DNA from: Zestomonas carbonaria
GTDB taxonomy: Bacteria; Pseudomonadota; Gammaproteobacteria; Pseudomonadales; Pseudomonadaceae
Assembly: GCF_904061905.1 (NCBI RefSeq)
Contig: NZ_CAJFCI010000029.1
Coordinates: 1 to 64,000, forward strand
Direction: 5' to 3'
Length of the DNA stretch: 64,000 nucleotides
This document shows, in pieces, positions 47,530 to 58,900 of this stretch (its first letter is position 1; each line of letters begins with the position of its first letter). Both the position numbers and the translations under genes were made by a program. The notes under the pieces are model-generated. The model was not told the DNA's origin. It was given only the letters and a program-made list of their open reading frames with translations, and ran no database searches.

Positions 47530-48468
47530 TCATTGCAGGCTGACGATGTGCGGCGAGCTGCCGAGGCTGCGTTCGGCCTGGCGCACTTCTTCCATCAGCC
47601 AGTCGCGGAAGCGCTCGACGTGCTCGGGCAGCTCCTGCCCCGGACGGTTGACCCACCAGTAGGACTGGTGCCCTTCGACCTCCACGTCGAGCAGTTGCAC
47701 CAACTGCCCGGCGATCAGTTCGCGGGCCACCATCTGACGGTCGGCCATGGTCACGCCGAGGCCGTCGATGGCGGCGCGGATAGCCATGTCCAGCAGGTCG
47801 AACTCGTAGCCGCCCTGCAAGTCGACGCCCTGGATCTTCGCCGCGTCCAGCCAGTGGCGCCAGGTCAGGTAGCGCTGGTCGTCGCGGGCCAGCACATGCA
47901 GCAGGGTCATGTTGCGCAGCTCCACGCCCTGCTCCTCATGTTGCGCCAGCAGGCCGGGCGCGCACACGGCGATGTGCCGCTCGTGCATCAGCAGCGAGCT
48001 GTCCAGGCCCTCCCACTCGCCGTTGCCGAAACGGATGGCGCAGTCCAGGGTGCCGGTTTCGGCCAGGCTGTCCTGCAAGTGCGTGGTGAGGGTCACTTCC
48101 AGTCCCGGATGGGCTTCGCGCAGGCGCCCGAGGCGCGGCAGCAGCCAGCGGCTGGCGAAGGTCGGCGGCGCGTTCAGGCGCAGGCGATTGAGGTGCTGGC
48201 GCTGCTGGATGCCGCGCACCGTCAGCTCGATACGGTCGAACGACTGCTGCAAGGCGCGCAGCAGCATGCGCCCGGCATCGGTGAGTTGCAGGTGATGGTG
48301 GCGGCGTTGCAGCAAGGGCTCGCCAAGCTGCTCCTCGAGCTGGCGCACCTGCCGGCTGACCGCGCTCTGGGTCACGTTGAGCAGTTCCGCCGCGCGGGTG
48401 AAGCTGCCGGTGCTTCCCGCCACTTCGAACGCCTTCAGTGCATTGAGGGCAGGAATCTTGCGCTTCAC
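47530..48468 (-). CDS. LysR-family regulator (GcvA-like) 1
   Basis: A 312-residue LysR-type regulator. The winged helix-turn-helix is at the N-terminus (ALKAFEVAGSTGSFTRAAEL, SAVSRQVRQLEEQLG), followed by a periplasmic-binding-protein-like effector domain. The closest style is GcvA/AmpR. It lies between the porin gene and the AldA-like operon, all leftward, and probably controls one or both in response to the pathway substrate. Confidence 0.9.
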   Translation of the reverse strand: MKRKIPALNALKAFEVAGSTGSFTRAAELLNVTQSAVSRQVRQLEEQLGEPLLQRRHHHLQLTDAGRMLLRALQQSFDRIELTVRGIQQRQHLNRLRLNAPPTFASRWLLPRLGRLREAHPGLEVTLTTHLQDSLAETGTLDCAIRFGNGEWEGLDSSLLMHERHIAVCAPGLLAQHEEQGVELRNMTLLHVLARDDQRYLTWRHWLDAAKIQGVDLQGGYEFDLLDMAIRAAIDGLGVTMADRQMVARELIAGQLVQLLDVEVEGHQSYWWVNRPGQELPEHVERFRDWLMEEVRQAERSLGSSPHIVSLQ

Positions 48469-48599
48469 GACTCACCTCTCCTTTCCGTCCGCCTCGACGA
48501 CACGATTCCACTGCCTTGAGTATTGCAGCAGCTCCAGGCGACGGAGTTGACTCTGCGCCAGTCTAGTGGCGCAAGCCTCCCCCGCCCTGGACGGGAGTC

Positions 48600-49781
48600 T
48601 TAGAAGTAGTAGCCGACGTTCGCGTACAACTGGTTTTCCCAGTGGTCCGTGCCGCCCTGGGCCAAGCTGTCGGTATAGCTGCTGCCGCCGATGTAGGGAT
48701 CGTTGCGGCCGTTCAGCCATTCCACGGCGATGTAGAAGGACCTCACCGAGAAGGAGGTGCCGAGGATGAAGCGCTCGGAGGTATCGAAACCGCTGGCCGA
48801 CTTGTCGAAGCGGCTGTAGTTGCCGTAGACCTTCACACCGCTGATCCAGCCGTCGGCGAAGGTGCCGGGAAAACTGTAGCTGAGGTCGCCGACGTAGAGA
48901 TTGCCTCGGCTGGCGACGTTGAAGGTGCCGTCGTAGCCGCCGAAGGTCACCACCTCGTCGCTACCCGGATTGCGCGGCGACATCTGCTGGCGGCCACCCT
49001 GCAACTGCACGCCCCAGGGGCCGTTCTGCCCCAGGTAGTGCAGCGCGTAGGCGTTGCGCCGGCCGTCGTTGCCAGTGTCCTTGTTCTCCAGGCGCGAGGT
49101 CAGCGCCGACACGCCCACCTCGGATTTCCAGTCGCCCAGTTGCAGCGAGCGCGCTAGGCGCCCGACGACGATCTGCCGCTCCCGGTTGCGGGTGCCCTCG
49201 GGCACGTAGTCGTCGGCGGAGGTCACTACCGTGGAATAGGTGCTGCCGTTGCTGGTGCCGCGTCCCGGCCAGGCGGGGCGGCCGTAGACGCCCAGTTGCA
49301 GGTTCCAGTCGTCCTGCTGGTGGATGTACTTGGCGCCCACCGCGGAGACGTCCTCCAGGCCGACCACGTTGCCCAGGGTCTCGAAGAAGGTGCTGCCGAA
49401 GAACGGTTGCAGGCCGAAGGGAATCTGGTTGAGGCCGACCTGCACCTGGCGGTCCGCGTCGAAGCGATAGCCGACCCAGGCGTATTCCGCGAAGGCGACG
49501 TCGCCGATGCGGTCGGTGTACTGGTAGGGATAGTGCTTGCCGTAGAAGCGGTAGCGCGCCGCGCCGATCCAGGTGTCGGAGGTGTAGGTGGCGCGCAGCA
49601 TCAGGGTGTCGAAGCCGGCCTTGTCGATATCTCGGTCCGGGTCGTGGTCGAAGCGCGCGCGGATGGCGCCACCGACGTCCAGGTTGTCCGTGACCGGCAC
49701 GGCCAGGGCGGTGGAACTGAGGGCGAGCAGAGCGGGAAACAGGATGTGCTCGGGACGGATCAGCAGGTGAAGTCTGGCCAC
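48600..49781 (-). CDS. outer-membrane porin
   Basis: A 393-residue beta-barrel protein with a signal peptide (hydrophobic about 10-27, cleavage near TALA). Alternating aromatic and polar residues run throughout, with the terminal aromatic YANVGYYF that targets Omp assembly. It is not clearly OprD or OprP. Its place in the catabolic locus suggests uptake of the same carbon source. The start codon appears to be GTG; a shared TTGTCGTT motif lies 25 bp before it. Confidence 0.82.
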   Translation of the reverse strand: MARLHLLIRPEHILFPALLALSSTALAVPVTDNLDVGGAIRARFDHDPDRDIDKAGFDTLMLRATYTSDTWIGAARYRFYGKHYPYQYTDRIGDVAFAEYAWVGYRFDADRQVQVGLNQIPFGLQPFFGSTFFETLGNVVGLEDVSAVGAKYIHQQDDWNLQLGVYGRPAWPGRGTSNGSTYSTVVTSADDYVPEGTRNRERQIVVGRLARSLQLGDWKSEVGVSALTSRLENKDTGNDGRRNAYALHYLGQNGPWGVQLQGGRQQMSPRNPGSDEVVTFGGYDGTFNVASRGNLYVGDLSYSFPGTFADGWISGVKVYGNYSRFDKSASGFDTSERFILGTSFSVRSFYIAVEWLNGRNDPYIGGSSYTDSLAQGGTDHWENQLYANVGYYF

Positions 49782-49805
49782 GTTGGGAAGCCTCGGTATC
49801 TGTTT

Positions 49806-49813
49806 TTGTCGTT
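49806..49813 (-). promoter_or_regulatory. shared AACGACAA motif, porin promoter
   Basis: The minus strand reads CATAACGACAAAAACAG, about 25 bp before the porin start. The 243-bp divergent gap between the porin and LysR 2 also holds ACAAACGACTAAAT (49887) and a second AACGACAA facing LysR 2. Confidence 0.4.
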
Positions 49814-49975
49814 ATGGGTGCCGCACGCCCAGGCCATCCGGGCCTGCGTGTGTGCGGCGGAAACTAACCGTTGGTCCAGCCCGCGCACAAACGACTAAAT
49901 CGCAGGCAGAACCCGAGAAAAACGCATGCTCGGAGGGCACATCGGACGGTCGCGACGGCGCTAGAATCGGCGCAC

Positions 49976-49983
49976 AACGACAA
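49976..49983 (+). promoter_or_regulatory. shared AACGACAA motif, LysR 2 promoter
   Basis: CGCACAACGACAAGATCC lies 42 bp before LysR 2. A -10-like TAGAAT is at 49962-49967, so the motif would start at about the transcription start. Confidence 0.4.
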
Positions 49984-50024
49984 GATCCGCGTGCCCCGCA
50001 CGCCCCATCCGGAGACCGTCCCCC

Positions 50025-50900
50025 ATGCGCTCTCTTCCCCCGCTGAACATGCTCAGGGTCTTCGAGGAAGTCGCCCGGCACCGCAGCTTCAGCCGCGCCG
50101 CGAAGGCCCTGAGCGTCACCCAGGGCGCGGTCAGCCGGCAGATCAAGCAACTGGAGGACTACCTGGGCGTCAGCCTGTTCGTGCGTACCTCGCGCGGCCT
50201 GACCCTGACCGAGTCCGGCAGCAGCCTGTCGCCGCACATGAGCGAGGCCTTCGACCAGATCGAACGCGCCCTGCAGTCGGTACGCATCCCCAACCTGCGC
50301 CAGCGCCTGCGCATCCTCGCGCCGCCGACCTGGGCCACCCGCTGGCTGTCGCCGCGCCTGCGCAGCTTCCTGCAGCGCTACCCGGACATCAGCCTGAGCG
50401 TCACCAACCAGCTCGACAACGACAGCCCCGCCGAGCTGGACTGCCGAATCCGCTTCGGCCTGGAGGCGGCGCCCCATTGCCACAGCCAGTTGCTGGTGAT
50501 GGAACGGCACATCGCCGTGGCCAGCCCGGAGCTGTTCGACGACGAGCGACCGCCCGAACTGGACGCCCATCCGTTGTTGCACATCCTTCATGAGAGCAAG
50601 CGCCTGAAGGTCTGGGAAAACTGGCTGGAGGCCATGGGCCGCGCGGACGTGGACGCCAGCCAGGGCATCGAGTTCAGCACCCTCGACCAGGTGATCCACA
50701 CCGCCTTGGCCGGCGGCGGCATCGCGGTGATCGACCGGCAGATGATCGAGCGCGAACTGGCCGATGGCAGCCTGTTGCCGATCACTCCGGCGGAGGTGGT
50801 CGGCCCCTATGGCTACTGGCTGGACATCCCCACGGACAAGCGCGGCCTGTCCAAGGTGCAGCGCTTCCAGGATTGGCTGGAGCTGGTGAGCAATCCCTAG
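50025..50900 (+). CDS. LysR-family regulator (GcvA-like) 2
   Basis: A 291-residue LysR-type regulator with DNA-binding helix MLRVFEEVARHRSFSRAAKA and GAVSRQIKQLEDYLG, and a C-terminal effector domain with the typical GGGIAVIDRQMIE. It is divergent from the porin gene, the usual arrangement for a LysR gene and its target, and convergent with the MFS gene of the Fae-like operon. It may serve both. Confidence 0.9.
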   Translation: MRSLPPLNMLRVFEEVARHRSFSRAAKALSVTQGAVSRQIKQLEDYLGVSLFVRTSRGLTLTESGSSLSPHMSEAFDQIERALQSVRIPNLRQRLRILAPPTWATRWLSPRLRSFLQRYPDISLSVTNQLDNDSPAELDCRIRFGLEAAPHCHSQLLVMERHIAVASPELFDDERPPELDAHPLLHILHESKRLKVWENWLEAMGRADVDASQGIEFSTLDQVIHTALAGGGIAVIDRQMIERELADGSLLPITPAEVVGPYGYWLDIPTDKRGLSKVQRFQDWLELVSNP

Positions 50901-50938
50901 GAGCCCCGCCTCGACGGGGCTCCCGGGCATGCCTCCGG

Positions 50939-52300
50939 CTAGAGCGCGGTGGCGACCTTGCGCGAGGCCTGCGGCAAGTCCTCCTCGCCCTCGGCCCGAC
51001 CGGCGTCGGCCAGCGTCAGGTACTTGGTCTCCGGTGCCCAGGCCATGGAGATCAGCGCGCCGAACAGCAGGATGCCGGCGAGGATGGCCATGGTCGGGTT
51101 GAGGCCGATGCCGGCCACGCTGACCGGCAGCAGGAAGGTGCTCAGCGCCGAGCCCAGGCGGCTGGCGGCGGTGGCCAGGCCGATGCCGCCGGCGCGCACT
51201 TCGGTGGGGAAGCTTTCCGCCGGGTAGACGCCGACCAGGTTGCTCACCGCCGAGAGCACCAGAGTGAACAGGCCGAACAGCGCGACCATCAGCCAAACCA
51301 GGTTGCCGGGCAGCAGCGCCAGCAGGAACAGCGCGGCGGCGAGGATCAGGAAGGCGCTGATGAGGAAGCCGCGACGGCTGAACTTCAGCGTGCACCAGAT
51401 GCCCAGCAGGGCACCCACCACCAGCAAGGCATTGAGCAACATCTCGGTGCCGAAGCCTTCGGACAGTCCCATCGTCTGCAGGATCGACGGCAGGAAGGTG
51501 TAGATGGCGAAGTACGGCATGACGATGCAGATGAAGAACAGGCAGTTGAAGGCGGTGCGCTTGCGGTACTGCGCGCTGAACAACTGCCGGAAGCCGCCGC
51601 TGTGCGGCTGGGCGATCTCGTCATCCAGTTCGACATGCGCGCCCAGGTGCTTGTGGACGATGGCCCGCGCCTCTGCGATGCGGCCCTTGTGCACCAGCCA
51701 GCGCGGCGATTCCGGGGTGCCGATGCGGGCGATCAGGATCATGGCGGCGGGGATCGCCGAGGATGCCAGCATCCAGCGCCAGGCGTCGTCGCCCAGGCCG
51801 AGCATGGCGGTGCCGACGAAGGTGGCGGCGACGTAGCCGAAGGTCCAGACCACGCTGAAGGAGCCGAGCAGCACGCCACGGTGCTTCCTCGGCGCGAACT
51901 CGGCGAGCATGGCGTGGCCGACGCTGAAGTCGCCGCCCAGGCCGATGCCGATCAGCACCCGGCAGAGGAACAACTGGAACGCGGTTTCGGCATGGAACTG
52001 CAGCACCGACGCCAGGGTGATCAGCACGAAGCTGATGAGGAATATCTTCTGCCGCCCCAGGTGGTCGGAAATCCAGCCGAAGAACAGGCTGCCGAAGAAC
52101 AGGCCGAGCAGCGCCGAGCTGCCGATCAGGCCCTGCCAGAAGGGGTCGAGGTTCATCTGCGGGCTGATCAGGGTGAAGGCGATGCCGATCAGCCCGAGGA
52201 TGTAGCCGTCGGTGAAGTGGGCGCCGAAGGTGAGGCCGGCGATCTTGATGTGGAACCTGCCGATGGGCAGGTCATCGATTCTGACTGTGTTACCCGACAT
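50939..52300 (-). CDS. MFS transporter of the Fae-like operon (sugar/aromatic-acid porter type)
   Basis: A 453-residue major facilitator with about 12 membrane segments. The sugar-porter type signatures GWISDHLGRQKIF, PESPRWLV and PAESFPTEVRAGG are present. It is the last gene of fae-like/AKR/ALDH/MFS, 119 bp after the aldehyde dehydrogenase. The substrate is unknown; import of the compound degraded by the operon is likely. Confidence 0.88.
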   Translation of the reverse strand: MSGNTVRIDDLPIGRFHIKIAGLTFGAHFTDGYILGLIGIAFTLISPQMNLDPFWQGLIGSSALLGLFFGSLFFGWISDHLGRQKIFLISFVLITLASVLQFHAETAFQLFLCRVLIGIGLGGDFSVGHAMLAEFAPRKHRGVLLGSFSVVWTFGYVAATFVGTAMLGLGDDAWRWMLASSAIPAAMILIARIGTPESPRWLVHKGRIAEARAIVHKHLGAHVELDDEIAQPHSGGFRQLFSAQYRKRTAFNCLFFICIVMPYFAIYTFLPSILQTMGLSEGFGTEMLLNALLVVGALLGIWCTLKFSRRGFLISAFLILAAALFLLALLPGNLVWLMVALFGLFTLVLSAVSNLVGVYPAESFPTEVRAGGIGLATAASRLGSALSTFLLPVSVAGIGLNPTMAILAGILLFGALISMAWAPETKYLTLADAGRAEGEEDLPQASRKVATAL

Positions 52301-52419
52301 GATCGTCTCCGAGTCTTTTTCTTGTTGTCTGAACGGAAGGGTGGCCGCCGCACCGGTCGGGGCGGCGGCGGTTGGCGGAACTCCTTAGCGGCGTGGCCGC
52401 GGCTGCATGCGGGGCGGCG

Positions 52420-53855
<1,436 letters not shown>

Positions 53856-53859
<4 letters not shown>

Positions 53860-54890
53860 GCCACGGCCTCCGTCAGCGAAAAGGTCTCGCGCATCGGCCG
53901 GGCCACGCGGAGGATGCGCTTGCCGGCGGTGTAGTCGTTGATGACGTCGCAGGGCGTGTAGTTGCGCTCCAGCTCGTACAGTTCTTCCTCGTCCAGGCGC
54001 GTCTCCAGGGCGGCCAGGGCGCTGTCAAACTGCGCGGTGGTGTCGGCGCCCACCAGCATGCAGTCCACGCCTGGGTGGCCCAGCACCCAGGCCTGGGCGA
54101 TCTGCGCGTTGCTCACGCCGCGGCGCTGGGCCACGCGCTGCACCGAGCGGGCGATCTCGAAGGAGGCCTCGTCGGCGTACATCTGCTGGGTGAAGAAATC
54201 GGTCTGGTTGCGCGTGGATTGCGCATCGCCGGTCAGCAGGCCGCGGGCCAGCGGGCTGAACACTGAGACGCCGAGGCCCTGGTCGCGGCAGAACGGGATC
54301 ATCTCGCGCTCTTCCTCGCGGTAGGCGCAGTTCAATTGCAGTTGCATGTTGATCGGCCTGGCCCAGCCGTTGCGCTCGCAGGCCATGAGGATCTTCGCCA
54401 ACTGACCGGTGAGCATGGTGGACACGCCGATGTAGCGGGCCTTGCCGGCGCGGACGATGTCGTTCAGCGCGCCCATCGCCTCTTCCACCGGGGTGTTCAC
54501 GTCATAGAAATGCAGCATGTAGATGTCGACGTAGTCCATGCCCAGGCGGGCCAGGGAGGCGTCGATGCTGTCCATGATGTGCTTGCGCGAATGGCCGCTG
54601 GCGTTGATGCCCTGGCGGGTGCCGTAGCCGACCTTGGTGGTGACCACGATGTCCTCGCGGCGCACCAGGCGCTTGAGGATGCGCCCCACCACTTCCTCGC
54701 CGACGCCGGCGGAGTAGAAGTCGGCCAGGTCGATGAAATTCACCCCGGCGTCCAGCGCGTGCTTCACGATCGGTTCGCTGCGCTGCTCGTCGAAGATCCA
54801 TGGCTTCCAGTCCGGGGTGCCCATGTTCATGGTGCCCAGGCACAGCTTGGAGACCTGCAGGCCGGAGTTGCCGAGACGGATGTATTGCAT
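53856..54890 (-). CDS. aldo/keto reductase
   Basis: A 344-residue NADPH-dependent aldo/keto reductase. The catalytic tetrad is visible in NFIDLADFYSAG (Asp, Tyr), VVTTKVGYG (Lys) and YMLHFYDVNTP (His). The strand order is that of the YghZ/Tas group. It lies 10 bp after the Fae-like gene and overlaps the aldehyde dehydrogenase, so a single operon is clear. Oxidoreduction of an alcohol/aldehyde next to a Fae homologue suggests detoxification or use of a reactive carbonyl. Confidence 0.92.
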
Positions 54891-54900
54891 GGCGGCGACC

Positions 54901-55413
54901 TCAGGCTTTGGGGGTGTAGAAGGGGTTGGCGATCTGCCCGACCACGTCGGCCAACTGCGCGCGCTCGGGCTTGCAGGCCAGCGCCGCGCGGATGGCGGTG
55001 CGGCAGGCGTTGTAGTTGTTCAGGTAGACGGCATCCAGGTCGTCGCAGGCCGGGTTGACCCAGTTGGCGGTGACGACGGCCCACTCGTCCTCGGCTTCAG
55101 CCGGCAGGGTGCCGTCCAGCAGGGCCTCGGTGACGGCCTTGGCGATGCCGGCCTGGGATGCGCCCCAGGTGGCGTTGGCGTGCAGGTCGCCGCCGATCGG
55201 GGCCTTGTTCACGTAGAGGGTCATCGGCTTGACCGGGATGTTCGGCTGGGCGATCACCATGAACGGGCAGTGGCCCTGGCTGGGCGAGGCCAGGCTGCTG
55301 GCGAAGGCCTGGCCGGCGGGGCCGTTGCGCGGGCCGAGCAGGATGTTGATGTGCGCGGCGTTGACGCCGGGACCTTCGAAGCCTTCACCGATGTAGAGAG
55401 CGAGCTGTTTCAT
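54901..55413 (-). CDS. formaldehyde-activating enzyme (Fae) homologue
   Basis: A 170-residue protein of the Fae family. Fae of methylotrophs condenses formaldehyde with tetrahydromethanopterin; the catalytic His17 corresponds here to H21 in NAAHINILLGPRNGPAG, and the family stretches AFASSL and NIPVKPMTLYVNKAP follow. No signal peptide; it is probably a homopentamer in the cytoplasm. Pseudomonads are not known to make methanopterin, and no other pathway gene is near, so a different acceptor or aldehyde is likely. GAGGT lies before the ATG. It is the first gene of the operon. Confidence 0.88.
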   Translation of the reverse strand: MKQLALYIGEGFEGPGVNAAHINILLGPRNGPAGQAFASSLASPSQGHCPFMVIAQPNIPVKPMTLYVNKAPIGGDLHANATWGASQAGIAKAVTEALLDGTLPAEAEDEWAVVTANWVNPACDDLDAVYLNNYNACRTAIRAALACKPERAQLADVVGQIANPFYTPKA

Positions 55414-55628
55414 GGATACCTCGTACCAAGTGGCTGGACATGCGTATGCCTGAGCGGCCAGAAACCGCCCACGGCATGGCCCGGCGCGGATACGCCAGGC
55501 GAAGTCAGGAGTTCAGTGGAAGTCGAGCGCTACGGGCTGGCTCGGCGATGCTCCTGCGGCGCAGGAACGGGAACGAAAGGAGCGAAGGGCAGGATAGGAA
55601 ATGTGGGCATGTCGCGTTCGCTCTTTAG

Positions 55629-55636
55629 TTGTCGTT
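55629..55636 (-). promoter_or_regulatory. shared AACGACAA motif, Fae-like operon
   Basis: The minus strand reads GGCTCATCCAACGACAACTA followed by AAGAGCGAAC, about 216 bp upstream of the Fae-like start. The 565-bp gap 55414-55978 holds no gene I can support; this is its clearest signal, and the rest looks like ordinary non-coding DNA plus the morA leader. Confidence 0.4.
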
Positions 55637-55978
55637 GGATGAGCCAGTCGCGAGGATTTTTATCACCCGCTTCCCAGCGGCCGGTAACCATAAAAACTCA
55701 AGGCGCCATGAGCTGAAGTCATAGCCTTCGGCAATGAATATCCGGGCTGCCGTATACAGGAAGCACCAGGCCGGACACTGCGGAAGTACATACGTCGGCT
55801 GGGCTGGCACCTGGCCACATTTAAGGGCATGCTAGCCCGCTGCACCCGACCGGTAGCACGTCGGCGGCCTTCATATTCTCGAGAGGATGCCGATACCCAC
55901 CGTATCGCGTGCACTTGATCGAGGGCGGGCCTCGCGCCGCCGCAGTCCCGGTCATGCCGACCAGCAGGAAATCCAGCC

Positions 55979-58900
55979 GTGCCCACAGCCCCTCGCCCAG
56001 CGCAGTCGCGCACCTCCGCTGCCAGCCCCCTGGCGGGCCGCCTGCGCGGTCCGGCACAGGTCGTGCTGCTGGTCCTCGCGCTGGTGCTGCCTGGGCTGCT
56101 CGGCTGGCACCTGCATGCGCAATACGCGCCACAACTGGCCGACGACAGCCCGTGGCTATCGTCGGGTGCCACGCCGTGGCTGGTCGTCCTCGGCGCGCTC
56201 TTCAGCCTGTCCATCCTCTACCATCTGCTGCGCGACATCACCGACAAGCGCCGCTCGCTACAGGCGATGCAGGAGGCCCAGCGACGCTACCAGGACATCT
56301 TCGAGGGCAGCGGCAGCGGCCTGTGCGTCCTCGACCTGAGCGGGCTGCACGACCAGCTCTCCCGGCTGGGGCTGAGCGATGGCCAATCCCTGAAGCGCTG
56401 GCTCGACGCCCACCCCGGGCGGCACCTCGAACTGCTGGACCAGTTGCGTCTCAGCGAAGCCAACCAGATGGCCCTGCGCCTGCTCGGCCTGGATTCGCCC
56501 GACATGGTCCGGCAACACCTGATCGTCCGGGTACCGCTGCGCCCGGACGGCTTCCGTTTCCACCTGCTGACCGCCCTGCTCGGTGGCCAGCGGCTGATCG
56601 AGATGGAGCGCCGCATCGTCACGCCGCAGGGCCACGAGCGGCATCTGTGGATACAGGTACACCTGCCGGAGCAGGCCAGCGGCTACCGGTCCGTGCCGCT
56701 CAGCATCCACGACGTCACCGCCCGCAAGCGCATCGAACTGTCGCTGATCGAGCGCGAGCGCTTCTGGTCGCAGGTGATCGACAGCCTGCCCGACACCCTG
56801 TACGTGCATGACGTCCAGAACCGCCGCGTGCTGTTCCACAACCACCGCCTCGGCCCCGAGCTCGGCTACAGCAAGGACGAACTGCGCGCCCTCGGCGAGC
56901 GGATGTGGGAAAAGATCCTCCACCCCGACGATGACGAGCTGTACCGGCGCATGCGCAACCTGCAGCAGGTGGTCGGCGACGGCCAACTGCTCACCTGCCA
57001 GTTGCGCTGGCGGCATCGCGACGGCACCTGGCACTGGTTCGACATCCGCGAGCAGGCGCTGAGCCGCTCCCCGCAGGGCCGCGTCAGCCGGCTGATCGGC
57101 GTGGCCAAGGACGTCACCGAGCAGATCGAGGCCAGCCATTCGCTACAGGCCAGCGAGCAGCGCTACCGGCTGCTGGCGAACAGCATCAGCGACATCATCT
57201 ATTCCACCGACAGCAACCTCGAACTCAACTACATCAGCCCGTCGGCGCAGACCGTCCTCGGCTACGACAACGACTGGCTGATCCGCAACGGCTTGCACGG
57301 CGTGCTGGCCAACCCGCGCCAGCTCGACGGCGCCTATGCCATGCGCGACCGCCTGCTCGCCGCGCTGTGCGACCCGCAGCACCTGGCCGAATTACGCGAG
57401 CAGTTGCGTCCGCAGATGTTCGTCTTCGACGCGCTGCATGCCGACGGCCGCAAGATTCCCATGGAGCTGCGCCTGAGCCCGATGTGGGACGACATCGGCG
57501 CCTTCGAGGGCCTGCTCGGCGTGGCCCGCGACATCAGCCAGCAGCGCCGCGCGGAGAAGGAACTGCGCATGGCCGCCACGGTGTTCGCCCACTCCACCTC
57601 GGCGATCCTGGTCACCGACCCGGCCGGCTACATCGTGCAGGTCAACGAAGCCTTCACCCGGGTCAGCGGCTACCGCCCGGCGGAAGTCCTCGACCAGATG
57701 CCGGGCATGCTCACCGCCGACCACCAGCAGGCCCAGCAACTGCAATACGTGCTCGCCCAGCTCAACATGCGCGGCAGTTGGGAAGGCGAGCTGTGGCTCA
57801 AGCGCCGCGACGGCGAGCCGTTCCCGGCCTGGGTGGGGATCACCGCGGTGCAGGACGAGGAAGGCGACCTGGTCAGCTACGTGTGCTTCTTCAGCGACAT
57901 CAGCGAGCGCAAGGCCAGCGAGCAGCGCATCCACCGCCTGGCCTACTACGACGCCCTCACCCACCTGCCCAACCGCACGCTGTTCCAGGATCGCCTGCAC
58001 ACCGCCCTGCTGCACGCCGAGCGGCACCAGGAATGGGTGGTGCTGATGTTCCTCGACCTCGACCGCTTCAAGCCGATCAACGACTCGCTCGGCCACGCCG
58101 CCGGCGACCGCATGCTCAAGGACGTGGCGATCCGCCTGGCCGCCTGCGTCGCCGAGGACGACACCGTGGCGCGCATGGGCGGCGACGAGTTCACCCTGCT
58201 GCTGCAATCGCGCTCCACCCGCGAGAACGCGCTGAACCGCGCCATCCACGTCGCCGAACAGATCCTCGCCAGCCTGGCCCGGCCGTTCATCCTCGAAGGC
58301 CGCGAGTTCTTCGTCACCGCCAGCATCGGCATCGCCCTCAGCCCGCAGGACGGCCGCGAGCTGAGCCAGTTGATGAAGAACGCCGACACCGCCATGTACC
58401 ACGCCAAGGAGCGCGGCAAGAACAACTTCCAGTTCTACCAGGCGGAGATGAACGCCACCGCGCTGGAACGCCTGGAACTGGAGAGCGACCTGCGCCACGC
58501 CCTGGAGCAGAACGAGTTCGTCGTCCACTACCAGCCGCAGTTCAGCGGTAACGGCCAGCGCCTGACCGGGGCCGAGGCGCTGCTGCGCTGGCACCATCCG
58601 AGGCGCGGGCAGGTATCGCCCGACCAGTTCATCCCGGTGCTGGAAGAACTCGGCCTGGTGGTACAGGTCGGTGACTGGGTGCTCAGGGAAGTCTGCCGGC
58701 AACTCAAGCTCTGGCAGGCCAAGGGCATCCAGTTGCCGAAGATCGCCGTCAACCTGTCCGCCCGCCAGTTCGCCGAAGGCGGGCTCACCGAGCGTATCGC
58801 CACGATTCTCGCAGACAGCGGCGTGGCGCCGGGCTGCCTGGAACTGGAAATCACCGAAAGCATCCTGATGCGCGATGTCGACGCCGCCATGCAGACCCTC

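Noticed and set aside
48600..49781. Calling the porin OprD
   Set aside because: Length and signature do not clearly match the OprD family; only a general barrel with a terminal aromatic residue is supported.
55414..55978. Short leftward frames between the Fae-like gene and morA
   Set aside because: They overlap the morA leader and coding start, lack ribosome sites and resemble no protein I know.
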